Part shown: positions 1 to 8,411 of the stretch, in pieces | Numbering within the stretch: the first letter of the stretch is position 1 | Layout of the letters: each line of letters starts with the position of its first letter | Assembly: GCF_003574315.2 (NCBI RefSeq) | Contig: NZ_AP025739.1 | Location: 6,200,001 to 6,264,000 of the forward strand | Reading direction: 5' to 3' | DNA from: Capsulimonas corticalis | GTDB taxonomy: Bacteria; Armatimonadota; Armatimonadia; Armatimonadales; Capsulimonadaceae | Length of the DNA stretch: 64,000 nt | Notes under the pieces: generated by a model | Database searches by the model: none | What the model was told of the DNA's origin: nothing | Seen by the model: only the letters and a program-made list of their open reading frames with translations | Program-made: the position numbers and the translations under genes

Positions 1-269
1 TTGGCGAGCACCTGGGGCGACGTGCAGTCCAAGGAGACATCGGTGATCATGGCGAAGAACTCGTGCTGCGCGCCGTCGATGACGACGAACTTGCCCGCGC
101 GGATGTCCTCAACCGAATGATCCCCGGTCAGCTTGATCTGGATGCCAGCCTGAAGACTGCCGCGCACGACCGTGCCCATCGCCACGCGCTGGCGCGGGCC
201 GGGGGACAGCGAGCCGGCGTCGGACAAACTCAGCGCGCCGCGCGCGCCGTTCTTTTGGTTGAATGCCAT
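1..269 (-). CDS. HerA-like ATPase, N-terminal HAS-barrel part (cut by window edge)
   Basis: Only the first 89 or so codons are inside the window; the gene runs off the left edge. The translation begins MAFNQKNGARG and contains GTVVRGSL, SVEDIRAGKFVVI and FFAMITDVSLDCTSP. This pattern matches the N-terminal HAS-barrel of HerA/FtsK-like ATP-binding proteins, in which a small beta-barrel precedes a P-loop motor that acts on DNA; that is from memory of the family. No Walker motif is visible because the rest is missing. The ATG at 267-269 has no clear ribosome-binding site, and an in-frame GTG lies 12 nt upstream, so the exact start is open. Confidence 0.6.
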   Translation of the reverse strand, partial: MAFNQKNGARGALSLSDAGSLSPGPRQRVAMGTVVRGSLQAGIQIKLTGDHSVEDIRAGKFVVIDGAQHEFFAMITDVSLDCTSPQVLA

Positions 270-296
270 GGGTAAAATCACGATCCCGGAAATAAA

Positions 297-335
297 CGCA
301 GCCTGACAGAAGCATAGAGCTTCCGTCAGGCGGTT
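297..335 (-). terminator. Hairpin terminator after the DUF1559 gene
   Basis: Inverted repeat GCCTGACAGAAGC (301-313) and GCTTCCGTCAGGC (319-331) with one mismatch. It lies downstream of the minus-strand DUF1559 gene; the following bases are only moderately T-rich, so efficiency is uncertain. Confidence 0.45.
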
Positions 336-402
336 TGTTTCAGAGATATTCGTGATGGCGACCCAAAATTCCTGTCAGGATTTCTGGGCCGGGCGTGAGA
401 TC

Positions 403-1293
403 TTACTTCGTGCTGAAGGTCACCGCAAACTGGCTGCCGGCGGTTCCAGCCGACATTCCGTTGTTCGATCCGCAGTCGGCGACGTTAGGCGTTCCGTTCT
501 GGTTGCAGTCTTCCGCCGTGGCGACCGAGCCTCCGGAAACCGAGGAGCCTTTATACCACTTGACATGACCGTCGGCCAGCAAGTAATTCGAGCCGTCCGT
601 ATGCAGCCCGGTTTTAGAGTCAAATCCATATCCGCCGCCGTTTCGATTCACTTGAGCGGAGCAATCGAGGCCGCCGAGACATCCCGTTCGCATATGGCCG
701 CCTTGGCTGAAGTTGCCGATAAACGGATAGACCGCGGCGTCGAATGGTCCGTTCGTCACGGCGGAAACGACACCGTTGGCGCCGCCAAATTCGGGGCTGT
801 TTGTGATCGGGCCGTAAATCCCGGTAATTTCACAAAGCAGTACGGTCTTGGCGGGCGAGCTGAGCGACGCCAGTGACTGCCCGCTATGCGGATCGGTGGG
901 GCTGCCGCTTCCGTCGGTCCGAAGGAAGTTCAGGTTACCGGCGTACGAAACGGTGTAGGACACGACGCCGGCGCCGCTGACTTGCCCCGCCTGGGGATCG
1001 TCGGGGCATTTGAATACGCCCGTGCTTTTGACATACGGATAGACCGTTCCTGCCCAGCCCTGTCCTAACGACCCCGTGCCAGTGGGATAATTCTCATCGT
1101 TGTCCTGCGTGTACTGCATAATCCCCAAGCCGATTTGCTTGAGGTTCGAGGCGCAAGAGATTTGACGCGCCTTCTCACGCGCTTTCGCAAAGACGGGGAA
1201 CAGAATCGCAGCAAGTATTGCAATGATAGCGATAACGACGAGCAGCTCGATCAGAGTAAAGCCGGATGCGCGCTTGGACTGAACGTTGGACAT
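403..1293 (-). CDS. DUF1559-type prepilin-like protein
   Basis: A 296-residue protein with a type IV pilin-like N-terminus. The prepilin peptidase site is Gly11-Phe12, with the conserved Glu at position 5 of the mature form (Glu16), followed by a hydrophobic helix and the [10 protein letters not shown] segment. The C-terminal LADGHVKWY motif is the usual end of this class (H-X9-DG type). Such pseudopilin-like proteins occur in large families in Planctomycetota and Armatimonadota and are thought to be surface or secretion-system components; their actual role is poorly known. It is a single gene with its own consensus promoter about 70 nt upstream and a hairpin downstream. Confidence 0.88.
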   Translation of the reverse strand: MSNVQSKRASGFTLIELLVVIAIIAILAAILFPVFAKAREKARQISCASNLKQIGLGIMQYTQDNDENYPTGTGSLGQGWAGTVYPYVKSTGVFKCPDDPQAGQVSGAGVVSYTVSYAGNLNFLRTDGSGSPTDPHSGQSLASLSSPAKTVLLCEITGIYGPITNSPEFGGANGVVSAVTNGPFDAAVYPFIGNFSQGGHMRTGCLGGLDCSAQVNRNGGGYGFDSKTGLHTDGSNYLLADGHVKWYKGSSVSGGSVATAEDCNQNGTPNVADCGSNNGMSAGTAGSQFAVTFSTK

Positions 1294-1359
1294 AATAATC
1301 TCCTCTTACGACAACCGTAAAACTCCAAATAAAAACCAAAATAAAACCACCGCCAATCA

Positions 1360-1388
1360 ATATTAGCACGAAACATGGACGCTGTCAA
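1360..1388 (-). promoter_or_regulatory. Sigma-70 promoter of the DUF1559 gene
   Basis: On the minus strand: -35 TTGACA (1383-1388), 17-nt spacer, -10 TAATAT (1360-1365), about 70 nt before the ATG at 1293. Confidence 0.7.
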
Positions 1389-1462
1389 GCATAAATGCGA
1401 TAACGATTCATCCAAACAAAATCCAAATAACGGCGTCTCACTTGAGAGCCGGGTTCAGAATA

Positions 1463-2620
1463 TTACGGGCGCCGCCGTTTGGCGCCCAGCGTCTCTCTCA
1501 GTTTCGACGCCCGGGCCTGGATTAACTGTGCGCCGAGCAGCGCGTCGAGTGCGGCGAGCGGGTGCTGGCCATCGACCGCGAGCATGGTCGCCCCGCTGTC
1601 GGTGAGATAAGGGTTGTCGCCGATGTCGAGCAGAAAGGCGCGCTGATCTTTGGGCCTGGCGCGCCGATACGAGGCGAAGCCTTCCGTGAGCGCCGTCCGC
1701 GCCCGCCCACTGAAGGGGACAATGATCCAGATATTCGTAGAAGTGGAAGAAGCGGCCCGCAGCGAGGTCAGCAGACTTGAGACATCCCCAGCCGCCGGTC
1801 CCCGGTTTTCGCCCATATTGACGAAGATGTCGTCCGGGATGGGAGAAAGCTTGCCGGATACGAGACGGGAATGTGTGGAGTCAAAGGACTGCCAGAACGT
1901 CATCAGCCCCGGCGTGTGGCTGTCCGCCGCGCCGCTGTCCCACGAGGCGCCGCCGTAGGCGACCACACCGTACTCGGCGCCCAGCGCCGCCGCGATGGGC
2001 TGGACGTAGCCGACGGTCGCGTCCTGTGTCTCCGTCGCGTTGGTAACGCCATCCTTGAAGTTCGCGACGGTGTTATCGCCGTTGGTGATCGAGTCGCCGT
2101 AGAAAAGAGCGGCATGCGGCTGGAGGGCGTCGGCGCCCGAGGGCGCGCACACGACGGCGCCGTCGTCCAGGGTGAAACCGGTGATACGCACCACATTGAC
2201 CGGTGTCCAGAAGTCCAGAAACACGTACCCGGCCACCAGCTGCATCCGGAGCGTATGCGGCCCGCCTGACAGCCCAGCGGCGCACGAAATGCTTGTGGTC
2301 GTGGGCGTCAGCTGCGTCGTCACGGGCGCTTTGCCGTCCACCGAGTAGCGGAGGATCGGGTACTGAGCGACGGGAACGGGGGCCTGTGTCTCGGGCGAGA
2401 CGTCAAGATTGACGGCGAGGCTTGTCCCGGTGAAGCCCATCTTGAGGTACGCGCCGGGGTTAGGCGACTGGGCGCATGCCGCGACGCTTTGACACCAGTT
2501 GTAGGGACTGTAAGCGATGTGGGAGTCCGTCGCGGAGACCAAAGTCGCCGCGCGGCCGTCCATCGCGGAGCCCAGCAGCACGCACAGTCCGAGCCAGAGT
2601 CGAGTGGATCGTCTTCGCAT
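1463..2620 (-). CDS. Exported SGNH/GDSL-family esterase
   Basis: A 385-residue protein with a signal peptide (about residues 1-24) and a hydrolase domain of the SGNH fold, the family of lipases and carbohydrate esterases that remove acyl groups. Visible motifs are block I FYGDSIT with the nucleophile Ser177, a VNMGEN segment in the block III position, and block V DGQHP with Asp350 and His353. The N-terminal 150 residues look like the beta-sandwich that often precedes such domains in carbohydrate esterases. It starts 17 nt after the stop of the upstream Tat-exported gene, and a GGAG overlaps that stop, so the two are probably co-transcribed and may act on the same polysaccharide. The substrate cannot be told from sequence. 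Confidence 0.8.
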   Translation of the reverse strand: MRRRSTRLWLGLCVLLGSAMDGRAATLVSATDSHIAYSPYNWCQSVAACAQSPNPGAYLKMGFTGTSLAVNLDVSPETQAPVPVAQYPILRYSVDGKAPVTTQLTPTTTSISCAAGLSGGPHTLRMQLVAGYVFLDFWTPVNVVRITGFTLDDGAVVCAPSGADALQPHAALFYGDSITNGDNTVANFKDGVTNATETQDATVGYVQPIAAALGAEYGVVAYGGASWDSGAADSHTPGLMTFWQSFDSTHSRLVSGKLSPIPDDIFVNMGENRGPAAGDVSSLLTSLRAASSTSTNIWIIVPFSGRARTALTEGFASYRRARPKDQRAFLLDIGDNPYLTDSGATMLAVDGQHPLAALDALLGAQLIQARASKLRETLGAKRRRP

Positions 2621-2637
2621 TCGTCGCGTACTCCGCG

Positions 2638-4617
2638 CTATTTCTGCGCCATCAGCAGCCGCAGAGGGCCGGATTTACCGGCGATGATATTCGCGCCCTT
2701 GTCCGTCTTCGAAGCCACGCCGTTCGCGACGGACATTGCGTAATCGAAGTCCTGGAAGCGATAGCTCAGACGCTTCTCGGTCACGTCCTTGAGCGCGCTG
2801 CGACTTGGGTCCCATTCAAAGATCAACCCAAGGCGGGTATTCGCCGGCCCGCCGGCGACGCTGAGTTCGATCTCGCGTTCATGGAAGACGGCGATCAGCG
2901 CTCCGCCTCCCGCCAGCGGAACTTCGGTTCTCAGCGTCGAGCCCGTTTCGGTGACGACCGGCAGACCGTCCATGGTGAGCGGAGTCTGGGCGCCGTCCGC
3001 GCCGACCAGGACAAACCGCCCCATCGCGCGCGGCCCGCCGCGATTGGCCCGGGCGTCGTCACTGCTCCAATGGTAGCCGTCGAGCACCGCCAGCAGACGC
3101 TGCTCGATACCGTGCTGTTTCACGGTCTCTGTCAGGAAGGGCTGTGGGAAGTTGTCGTTGTAGACGTGCAGATCGCGCAGGAAGAACTGGTCGCCGCGAA
3201 AGTGCAGGTTCGCGCGCAGCTCCTTGCTCTGATACCAGACGGTCCGCTCGGGCGCGCGATCGAGAACGCCGTAAACGGCGCTGGTAATGACGAGCTTGCC
3301 GGGCGTTTCTCCCGGCCCCGGGATCTGGATCGTGTCCAGCTCCGCCGCCGTTTGACTGTGAGCGACGCCGCCGAGCGTGTAGCGAACGCGTAGATACTTG
3401 TGGGTATTGCCGGCGGGATCTCCCACAAGATCGTTGCTCGCCGTGACGTGAAGCGTGTCGTTCTGAACGAGATCCGTCACGACGGCGGTGGCGTCGCGCT
3501 GCAAGTCCTTGGAGGCCGCTCCGCCAAACGGGTCGTCCAGCATGACCTGCGCCTGGGCCGGCGTGGATTTGAAGGCGCGCTTGAACCGGCGGCCGGTTTC
3601 GCCCATCGTCTCGACGACCACCCCCCCGGCGTCCCGCACCCGCGCCAGCTTGTCCATCTGCATGGGAAACGCTTGCTTCATTTCGTCCCAGCCGAAGCTA
3701 TTCTCCTGACCGAGCTGCGCGTAGCCAAACGCCTGCGTCGGCTGGCGCGCGATCATATCAAGGAAGGTGTCGACAAACTTTTCGGACCGGCCAGTCCCCC
3801 AGACGGGCTCCATCGTGTCGGGATAGGGAATCGTGTTGTCGTAGTAATAGACCGGGTCCTGCCCCAGAAGACGGAACATCGGTGTGGAGATCTGGTTCTT
3901 GGCCTCCACGGCGGGGCTCCAGGCGTTTCGCCGATTGGGATAGTAACCAGCGATCGGACAGCCCCAGATGGTGAAGCCGTCAGTCGCCAGCTGATCGCGG
4001 CAATTGCCGAACGCGTCGATGTGATATTTGTCGGACAGATGCGCCGCGGAGATGGCGTCCATGTTCCAGGAGGCGATCGATTTGACGTCCGTTCCAAAGA
4101 CGCACTTGAAGGTCGCCACGGCGGTATCTGCGAGCTTGCGCCGCTCCTCCGCCGTGTAGCCGATGGAGTACGCGACGGGGACATGATAATCCCATTCCCA
4201 GTCCGGCCTCCCGCGCCACGCCACGCCGGCGTCGTCGCAGATTTTTCGGTTCATCTCGAACCAAACGCCGACCTCATGATCGGCCGGCATTTCCGCCTTC
4301 AAAAACTCCACGAACGGTCCTTCGACCAGCGCATCGTATTGCAGCAGCCAGGTCGCCGGAAATTTGTGCGCCTTGATCAGCGCCATCTGTTCGCGCACCG
4401 GCGTCATCAAATCCATCGGATTGCGCGGCTCCTCCGCGCGGATAAAGTTCATGATATTGATCGCGCGGTAAGGTTTTGTTGTCGAAGCCGCCTCGGCGGA
4501 CGTTATGGATACAGGCAAGATGGAAGCGATAATCATCGTTTTGAGAGCGCCCGCCACGACATCTCGGCGGGTGAACAAATTCGGGGCGCTGCGGGAGGAT
4601 TCGGTGGACATAGACAT
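2638..4617 (-). CDS. Tat-exported protein, possible carbohydrate-active enzyme
   Basis: About 659 residues. The N-terminus carries a twin-arginine motif (TRRDVV) followed by a hydrophobic stretch, so export by Tat is likely. The first half has an ATWLLQYDAL strand and an EVGVWFEMN strand resembling the barrel of polysaccharide deacetylases or related glycoside hydrolases; the second half is beta-rich. No family is firmly recognised and no catalytic set can be named. The ATG at 4617 has GGGGA five bases upstream; an upstream TTG at 4659 lacks comparable support. It is the first gene of a likely two-gene unit with the SGNH esterase. Confidence 0.65.
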   Translation of the reverse strand: MSMSTESSRSAPNLFTRRDVVAGALKTMIIASILPVSITSAEAASTTKPYRAINIMNFIRAEEPRNPMDLMTPVREQMALIKAHKFPATWLLQYDALVEGPFVEFLKAEMPADHEVGVWFEMNRKICDDAGVAWRGRPDWEWDYHVPVAYSIGYTAEERRKLADTAVATFKCVFGTDVKSIASWNMDAISAAHLSDKYHIDAFGNCRDQLATDGFTIWGCPIAGYYPNRRNAWSPAVEAKNQISTPMFRLLGQDPVYYYDNTIPYPDTMEPVWGTGRSEKFVDTFLDMIARQPTQAFGYAQLGQENSFGWDEMKQAFPMQMDKLARVRDAGGVVVETMGETGRRFKRAFKSTPAQAQVMLDDPFGGAASKDLQRDATAVVTDLVQNDTLHVTASNDLVGDPAGNTHKYLRVRYTLGGVAHSQTAAELDTIQIPGPGETPGKLVITSAVYGVLDRAPERTVWYQSKELRANLHFRGDQFFLRDLHVYNDNFPQPFLTETVKQHGIEQRLLAVLDGYHWSSDDARANRGGPRAMGRFVLVGADGAQTPLTMDGLPVVTETGSTLRTEVPLAGGGALIAVFHEREIELSVAGGPANTRLGLIFEWDPSRSALKDVTEKRLSYRFQDFDYAMSVANGVASKTDKGANIIAGKSGPLRLLMAQK

Positions 4618-4659
4618 GCTTCCCCGTATGGATTTATTCTGGATTTCATCCTTTCTCAA

Positions 4660-5014
4660 TCATATCATTCCCAAGGACGAATGTCAAGATGGCCATCGCG
4701 CATGCGGTTTGGATTTGGAGGGATACGCTTCAGCGGAAGAGAAAAGTCCGGACCCTATTCAGATATGTTTTTTCGCCGCGCTGGAAATCCGGCAGGAAGG
4801 CTCTTACCCAAAGCGGCGCGGATTCTTAGTGGACCGGGAGCTCTGGAGCCGGGAGATTGGACGGTTGGGCGCGCCATTCACCACGCTATCGGCTGGTTCG
4901 ATCACGACAACGCCGAAGCCCCGCTCCCGGAAATACCGCAAGGCGAAGGCGACGAAACAGGCGCGGCGCCCCTCGCGGACGGGAGGATGGGGACGTGGAC
5001 ACGCCGAAGTCATG
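4660..5014. other. Intergenic stretch without a convincing gene
   Basis: About 350 bases between the Tat-exported gene and the sigA terminator. An 83-codon minus-strand frame (4804-5055) runs into the terminator hairpin and has no recognisable domain, so it was not called. The part next to 4618 probably holds the promoter of the Tat gene, but no good -35/-10 pair is obvious. Confidence 0.5.
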
Positions 5015-5052
5015 AAAAAACGCCCCCGCCGATTGCTCGGCGGGGGCGTTTC
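5015..5052 (-). terminator. Rho-independent terminator of sigA
   Basis: GC-rich stem CGCCCCCGCCGA / TCGGCGGGGGCG with a TTGC loop. On the minus strand it is followed by six T residues, 16 nt after the sigA stop. Confidence 0.85.
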
Positions 5053-5067
5053 CAATCTTATTCCAAA

Positions 5068-6159
5068 CTAAGCCCGGATGTCGACCGGTCCCATGCGGCG
5101 CAGTTTCTTCAGCGCGCGCAGCTCGATCTGGCGGACGCGCTCGCGGGTGACCTGGAAGCGCTGGCCGACCTCTTCGAGCGTGTGGGCGTAGCCATCGTCC
5201 AGGCCGAAGCGCATACGGACGACGTCACGCTCACGCGGGGTGAGCTTGTCCAGAACGGCGTCGAGCTGTTCGCGGCGGATCAGATTCACGGCCGCATCCG
5301 ACGGCGACTGGTTCGCGTTGCTCTGGATGAAGTCCGCGAGCTGCGCCGAGTCTTTCTCGCCGACCGGAGTCTCCAGCGACAAGGGCTCGCTGGCGATGCG
5401 CATGATCTCGTTCACGCGCTCGACCGGGACTTCCATCTCGGCCGCCAGCTCTTCCTGAGTTGGTTCGCGGGACAGCTGCTGACGCAGCAGGCCCGAAGTG
5501 CGAACCAGCTTGTGGATCGTCTCGGCGACATAGACCGGAATACGGATCGTGCGGCCCTGGTTGATGACGGCGCGCGCGATCGCCCGGCGGATCCACCAGG
5601 TCGCATAGGTGCTAAATCGGAAGCCCTTGTTGTAGTCGAACTTCTCCACGGCGCGGATCAGTCCGATGTTGCCTTCCTGAATCAAGTCGGCCAGGCTGAT
5701 GCCCGGCACGGAGTAACGACGCGCGATGCTCACAACCAGTCGTAAATTCGCTTCGGTCAGGATATCCTTGGCGCGCTGATCGCCTTCGGCGACGCGGCGG
5801 GCCAGGTCCATCTCTTCGGCGGCGCTGAGGAGCTTGGTGCTCTTCGTCTTGCGCATCCACATCTGAAGCGATTCATCGCGAGAATTCTCTTCGACCGGAG
5901 GATAGACCGACTGCGGCTTTTCGTCCTCAGTGTCCTCATCCTCAACCTCGTCGTCCGCGACGCCGGCGTCGAGCAGCGGCGCTCCGCCATCGTCTTCGCC
6001 GGACGCGGCGAGGCTCAAGAAGCGAACGGCATCGGGATCATCCAACGCGCCCGCCGCTTCATCCGCCGGAAATACGCTCCGCTCATCATGATCGACACTC
6101 ACTGATCGAGGCGCCCGCGCCGCGTTTGGTTTATCCATCAAAGCTGTGCTATTCGCCAT
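5068..6159 (-). CDS. sigA: RNA polymerase sigma factor, RpoD/SigA family
   Basis: Primary-type sigma-70 factor of 363 residues. After an acidic N-terminal linker of about 110 residues it has region 1.2, region 2 with the promoter -10 helix FSTYATWWIRRAI, region 3 and region 4.2 with the -35 reading helix (TLEEVGQRF, RERVRQIELRALKKLR). It lacks a long region 1.1/non-conserved insert, as in many small SigA proteins. The consensus promoters elsewhere in this window fit such a factor. Start: ATG 6159 preceded by AAGGGGAAGG, better than the ATG six codons upstream. It is a single gene with a strong terminator and a long AT-rich leader. Whether it is the principal or a group 2 sigma is not certain without the rest of the genome. 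Confidence 0.95.
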   Translation of the reverse strand: MANSTALMDKPNAARAPRSVSVDHDERSVFPADEAAGALDDPDAVRFLSLAASGEDDGGAPLLDAGVADDEVEDEDTEDEKPQSVYPPVEENSRDESLQMWMRKTKSTKLLSAAEEMDLARRVAEGDQRAKDILTEANLRLVVSIARRYSVPGISLADLIQEGNIGLIRAVEKFDYNKGFRFSTYATWWIRRAIARAVINQGRTIRIPVYVAETIHKLVRTSGLLRQQLSREPTQEELAAEMEVPVERVNEIMRIASEPLSLETPVGEKDSAQLADFIQSNANQSPSDAAVNLIRREQLDAVLDKLTPRERDVVRMRFGLDDGYAHTLEEVGQRFQVTRERVRQIELRALKKLRRMGPVDIRA

Positions 6160-6424
6160 TGCCTTCCCCTTTATCATAAATCACGCCACCCTCTCATATA
6201 ACCACGTTCACATACGTCGCGGTTCCACCGTGGGGCTAACTCACATCTTCGTGCTGAAACATTGAACCATTATTCACAAAGTCGTAAAGGCGCAAAAAAA
6301 ACGCCTTCCGCCTCTTATACGCAAACAAGTTACTAATTGTCTCAAATTTTCACTTAAAACGCTGTAACTTCAATTACATTTATATAAAATTTATCAATAT
6401 TTTACGGATTCTACGCAAGACCCT

Positions 6425-6453
6425 ACCATATACCCACTCGTGGAACGAGTCAA
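6425..6453 (-). promoter_or_regulatory. Possible sigma-70 promoter for sigA
   Basis: Minus strand: TTGACT (6448-6453), 17-nt spacer, TATGGT (6425-6430). It would give a leader of about 260 nt before the sigA start. The leader (6160-6420) is strikingly AT-rich compared with the neighbourhood and holds no gene. Confidence 0.4.
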
Positions 6454-6519
6454 CCTGATTATTTTACGGCAATCCGAGGGGGAATCGTTCCATGAAATTC
6501 GCGATGATGCGACCAAACT

Positions 6520-7539
6520 CTATTTTGTTTGCGGAACGCTATTGGGATGACGGGCGGACCATTGCACCAAAAGCTCGACCAAACGGCTATCCCACTGCTT
6601 GCCGGCGCCAGCCTGGAGCGTCGCGAGGGCTTTGGCGGGAGACAGCGCCGGGCGGTATGGACGGTTGGACAGCATGGCGTCAAAGGCGTCCGCAATCGCA
6701 ACGATCCGGGCGCCCAGCGGGATCTCTTCGCCGGCTAAACCGTCGGGATAGCCTTTGCCGTCGATCCGCTCGTGGTGATGCCGGATGATCGGCAGCAGCG
6801 CCGCCGTGGAGCGCAGGGGAGAAATGATCTGTTCGCCGAGCGCGACATGGCCCTGCATCCATTTCTGCTCTTCGTCGTCCAATGCGCCGGGCTTGTTAAG
6901 GATTCGGTCCGGGACGCCGATCTTGCCGATGTCGCGTAGCATGGCCGCCTGGCGCAGCACGCGCATGGCTTCGTCGGCGAGGCCCAGCTCGCTCCCAATC
7001 GCCAGCGCAAAGATCACAACCCGCTCGGTATGCGCCTCATGGTCGCCGCCCTCGCGGGCTTCGACGGCGCGGCTGAGGGAGTAGATCACGTCCTCGACTT
7101 CGTCGAGCTGATCGTTGAGGGATTTGATTCGGATCAGCGAGCGCACCCGCGCCAGCAGCTCGACTCGATTGAACGGCTTGACGATAAAGTCGTCCGCGCC
7201 GGCCTCGATCCCCTGCACCCGCTCCTGGGTGCCGGCGTGCGCCGTCACCATCACGACCGGAATACGGCGCGTGCGCGGCTCGGATTTCAGCGTCCGGCAA
7301 AGAGAGTAGCCGTCGGCGCCCGGCAGAAACGTGCTGAGGAGCATCAGATCGGGGCGATCGCGACGCGCGACGCCGAGGCCTTCCTCAGCGTCCCCCGCCA
7401 TAAGGACATTGTAGTCGTTCCCCCGCCGCAGGATCGCGTCGATCAGCGTCCGGCTCATCGGCTCATGATCCACCACAAGCACCCGCGGACGCGCGGTCAG
7501 AGATTCGACATAGTTTTGATTGGACAGTGCAGTCGCCAT
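6520..7539 (-). CDS. Degenerate response-regulator receiver fused to HD-GYP domain
   Basis: About 339 residues: a receiver domain (about 15-135) and an HD-GYP domain (about 145-330), the arrangement of c-di-GMP phosphodiesterases. Both active sites are altered. In the receiver, the expected phospho-acceptor Asp is Ser69 (LLSTFLPGADG) and the usual DD pair is DH (24-25), although Lys121 (VKPF) is kept. In the HD-GYP part the HD pair is Arg-Asp (202-203, MLRDIGKIGVPD), while HHH (254-256) and GYP (263-265) remain. It may therefore be a non-phosphorylated, catalytically weak or inactive protein that binds partners or nucleotide. Start: ATG 7539 just before the receiver; upstream in-frame starts at 7611 (ATG) and 7644 (TTG) are possible and none has a good ribosome-binding site. 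Confidence 0.88.
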   Translation of the reverse strand: MATALSNQNYVESLTARPRVLVVDHEPMSRTLIDAILRRGNDYNVLMAGDAEEGLGVARRDRPDLMLLSTFLPGADGYSLCRTLKSEPRTRRIPVVMVTAHAGTQERVQGIEAGADDFIVKPFNRVELLARVRSLIRIKSLNDQLDEVEDVIYSLSRAVEAREGGDHEAHTERVVIFALAIGSELGLADEAMRVLRQAAMLRDIGKIGVPDRILNKPGALDDEEQKWMQGHVALGEQIISPLRSTAALLPIIRHHHERIDGKGYPDGLAGEEIPLGARIVAIADAFDAMLSNRPYRPALSPAKALATLQAGAGKQWDSRLVELLVQWSARHPNSVPQTK

Positions 7540-7661
7540 ACCGCAATTATCGGGGGCGTGAGTTTCGATCCTACCTGTTAAGGTTTGGAGGATGTGGTTT
7601 TTCGGAGCCATGCAAATATACGGGAATTTGCATCGTGTGGGCAATCAGACGTAAGGATACT

Positions 7662-8411
7662 CTATGGATATCTAATCTTCCAATACGTTAGTATGGATGA
7701 AAACATTGTTGTCAAGCCGCCGTCATACTCATTATAAACGATATGCTTTTCAGAACCAGGCTTCAGCCCCTGCAAGCTAATCCGAGACGACATATTCCCA
7801 TTGATTTCTCGGTCGTCATAGTCAAAACAATAGTCCTCTCCATCCACTCGAAAAATCGTCTTCTTCTGAGAAATATTGTTCGTCATTAAATCCTGCTGTC
7901 TCACCAGGCGCCAGCCCTTTTTTGCGTCAAATCCATTATCCTTCCAATTAGAAGAAGCAAGAATATGCCTAGCAGAATCCTCGTTGGCGGCAATGAACCC
8001 AGAACCATCCCACATTAGCGGTGTATGATAGCCGAGATACATGTTTTTCCCATCACAATAAAGCGCTGCATCGTGGCTTTTATATTCATACATTTTCAGC
8101 TTGTCATTTGACAGATGATACACAAGTGTGTCGTCACGATCACATTGAAGTGGATACATTAATATTGGAATAAAGCCGGAAGGAACAATTAAAACAAGCG
8201 GGAGTGCAGTGGCCCAATGACAAACATTTGCAACAACAAACAATTCGTTTCCGTGCTGCACGACAGAGATGTCGGACAGGGTCGTTTTAGCCGGGCAGAG
8301 AGGCCAAAGAAGAGTTAAAACAAAAGCGCCTTTCAGAAGAGAAGAGAGTTTTCGATCGTGCTGCCTGACGAATCGTCTGAGTTTTCTTTTATTGCTGAGG
8401 TTCTTATACAT
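7662..8411 (-). CDS. Hypothetical protein with N-terminal membrane segment
   Basis: 249 residues, not recognised. A very basic N-terminus is followed by a hydrophobic helix (about 27-40), so it is either membrane-anchored or exported. The rest is rich in Tyr, Asp and Asn with short beta-like strands. Its start overlaps the end of the upstream dehydrogenase gene by 8 nt, implying translational coupling. Base composition is noticeably more AT-rich than its neighbours, with codons such as AAA, ATA and TTA, which hints at recent acquisition or weak selection. No domain can be named. Confidence 0.6.
   Translation of the reverse strand: MYKNLSNKRKLRRFVRQHDRKLSSLLKGAFVLTLLWPLCPAKTTLSDISVVQHGNELFVVANVCHWATALPLVLIVPSGFIPILMYPLQCDRDDTLVYHLSNDKLKMYEYKSHDAALYCDGKNMYLGYHTPLMWDGSGFIAANEDSARHILASSNWKDNGFDAKKGWRLVRQQDLMTNNISQKKTIFRVDGEDYCFDYDDREINGNMSSRISLQGLKPGSEKHIVYNEYDGGLTTMFSSILTYWKIRYP

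Noticed and set aside
4804-5055. 83-codon minus-strand frame after sigA
   Set aside because: It begins inside the sigA terminator hairpin and has no known domain or ribosome-binding site.
3400-5745. 781-codon plus-strand frame across the Tat gene and into sigA
   Set aside because: It crosses the sigA terminator and two real minus-strand genes, with no recognisable protein.
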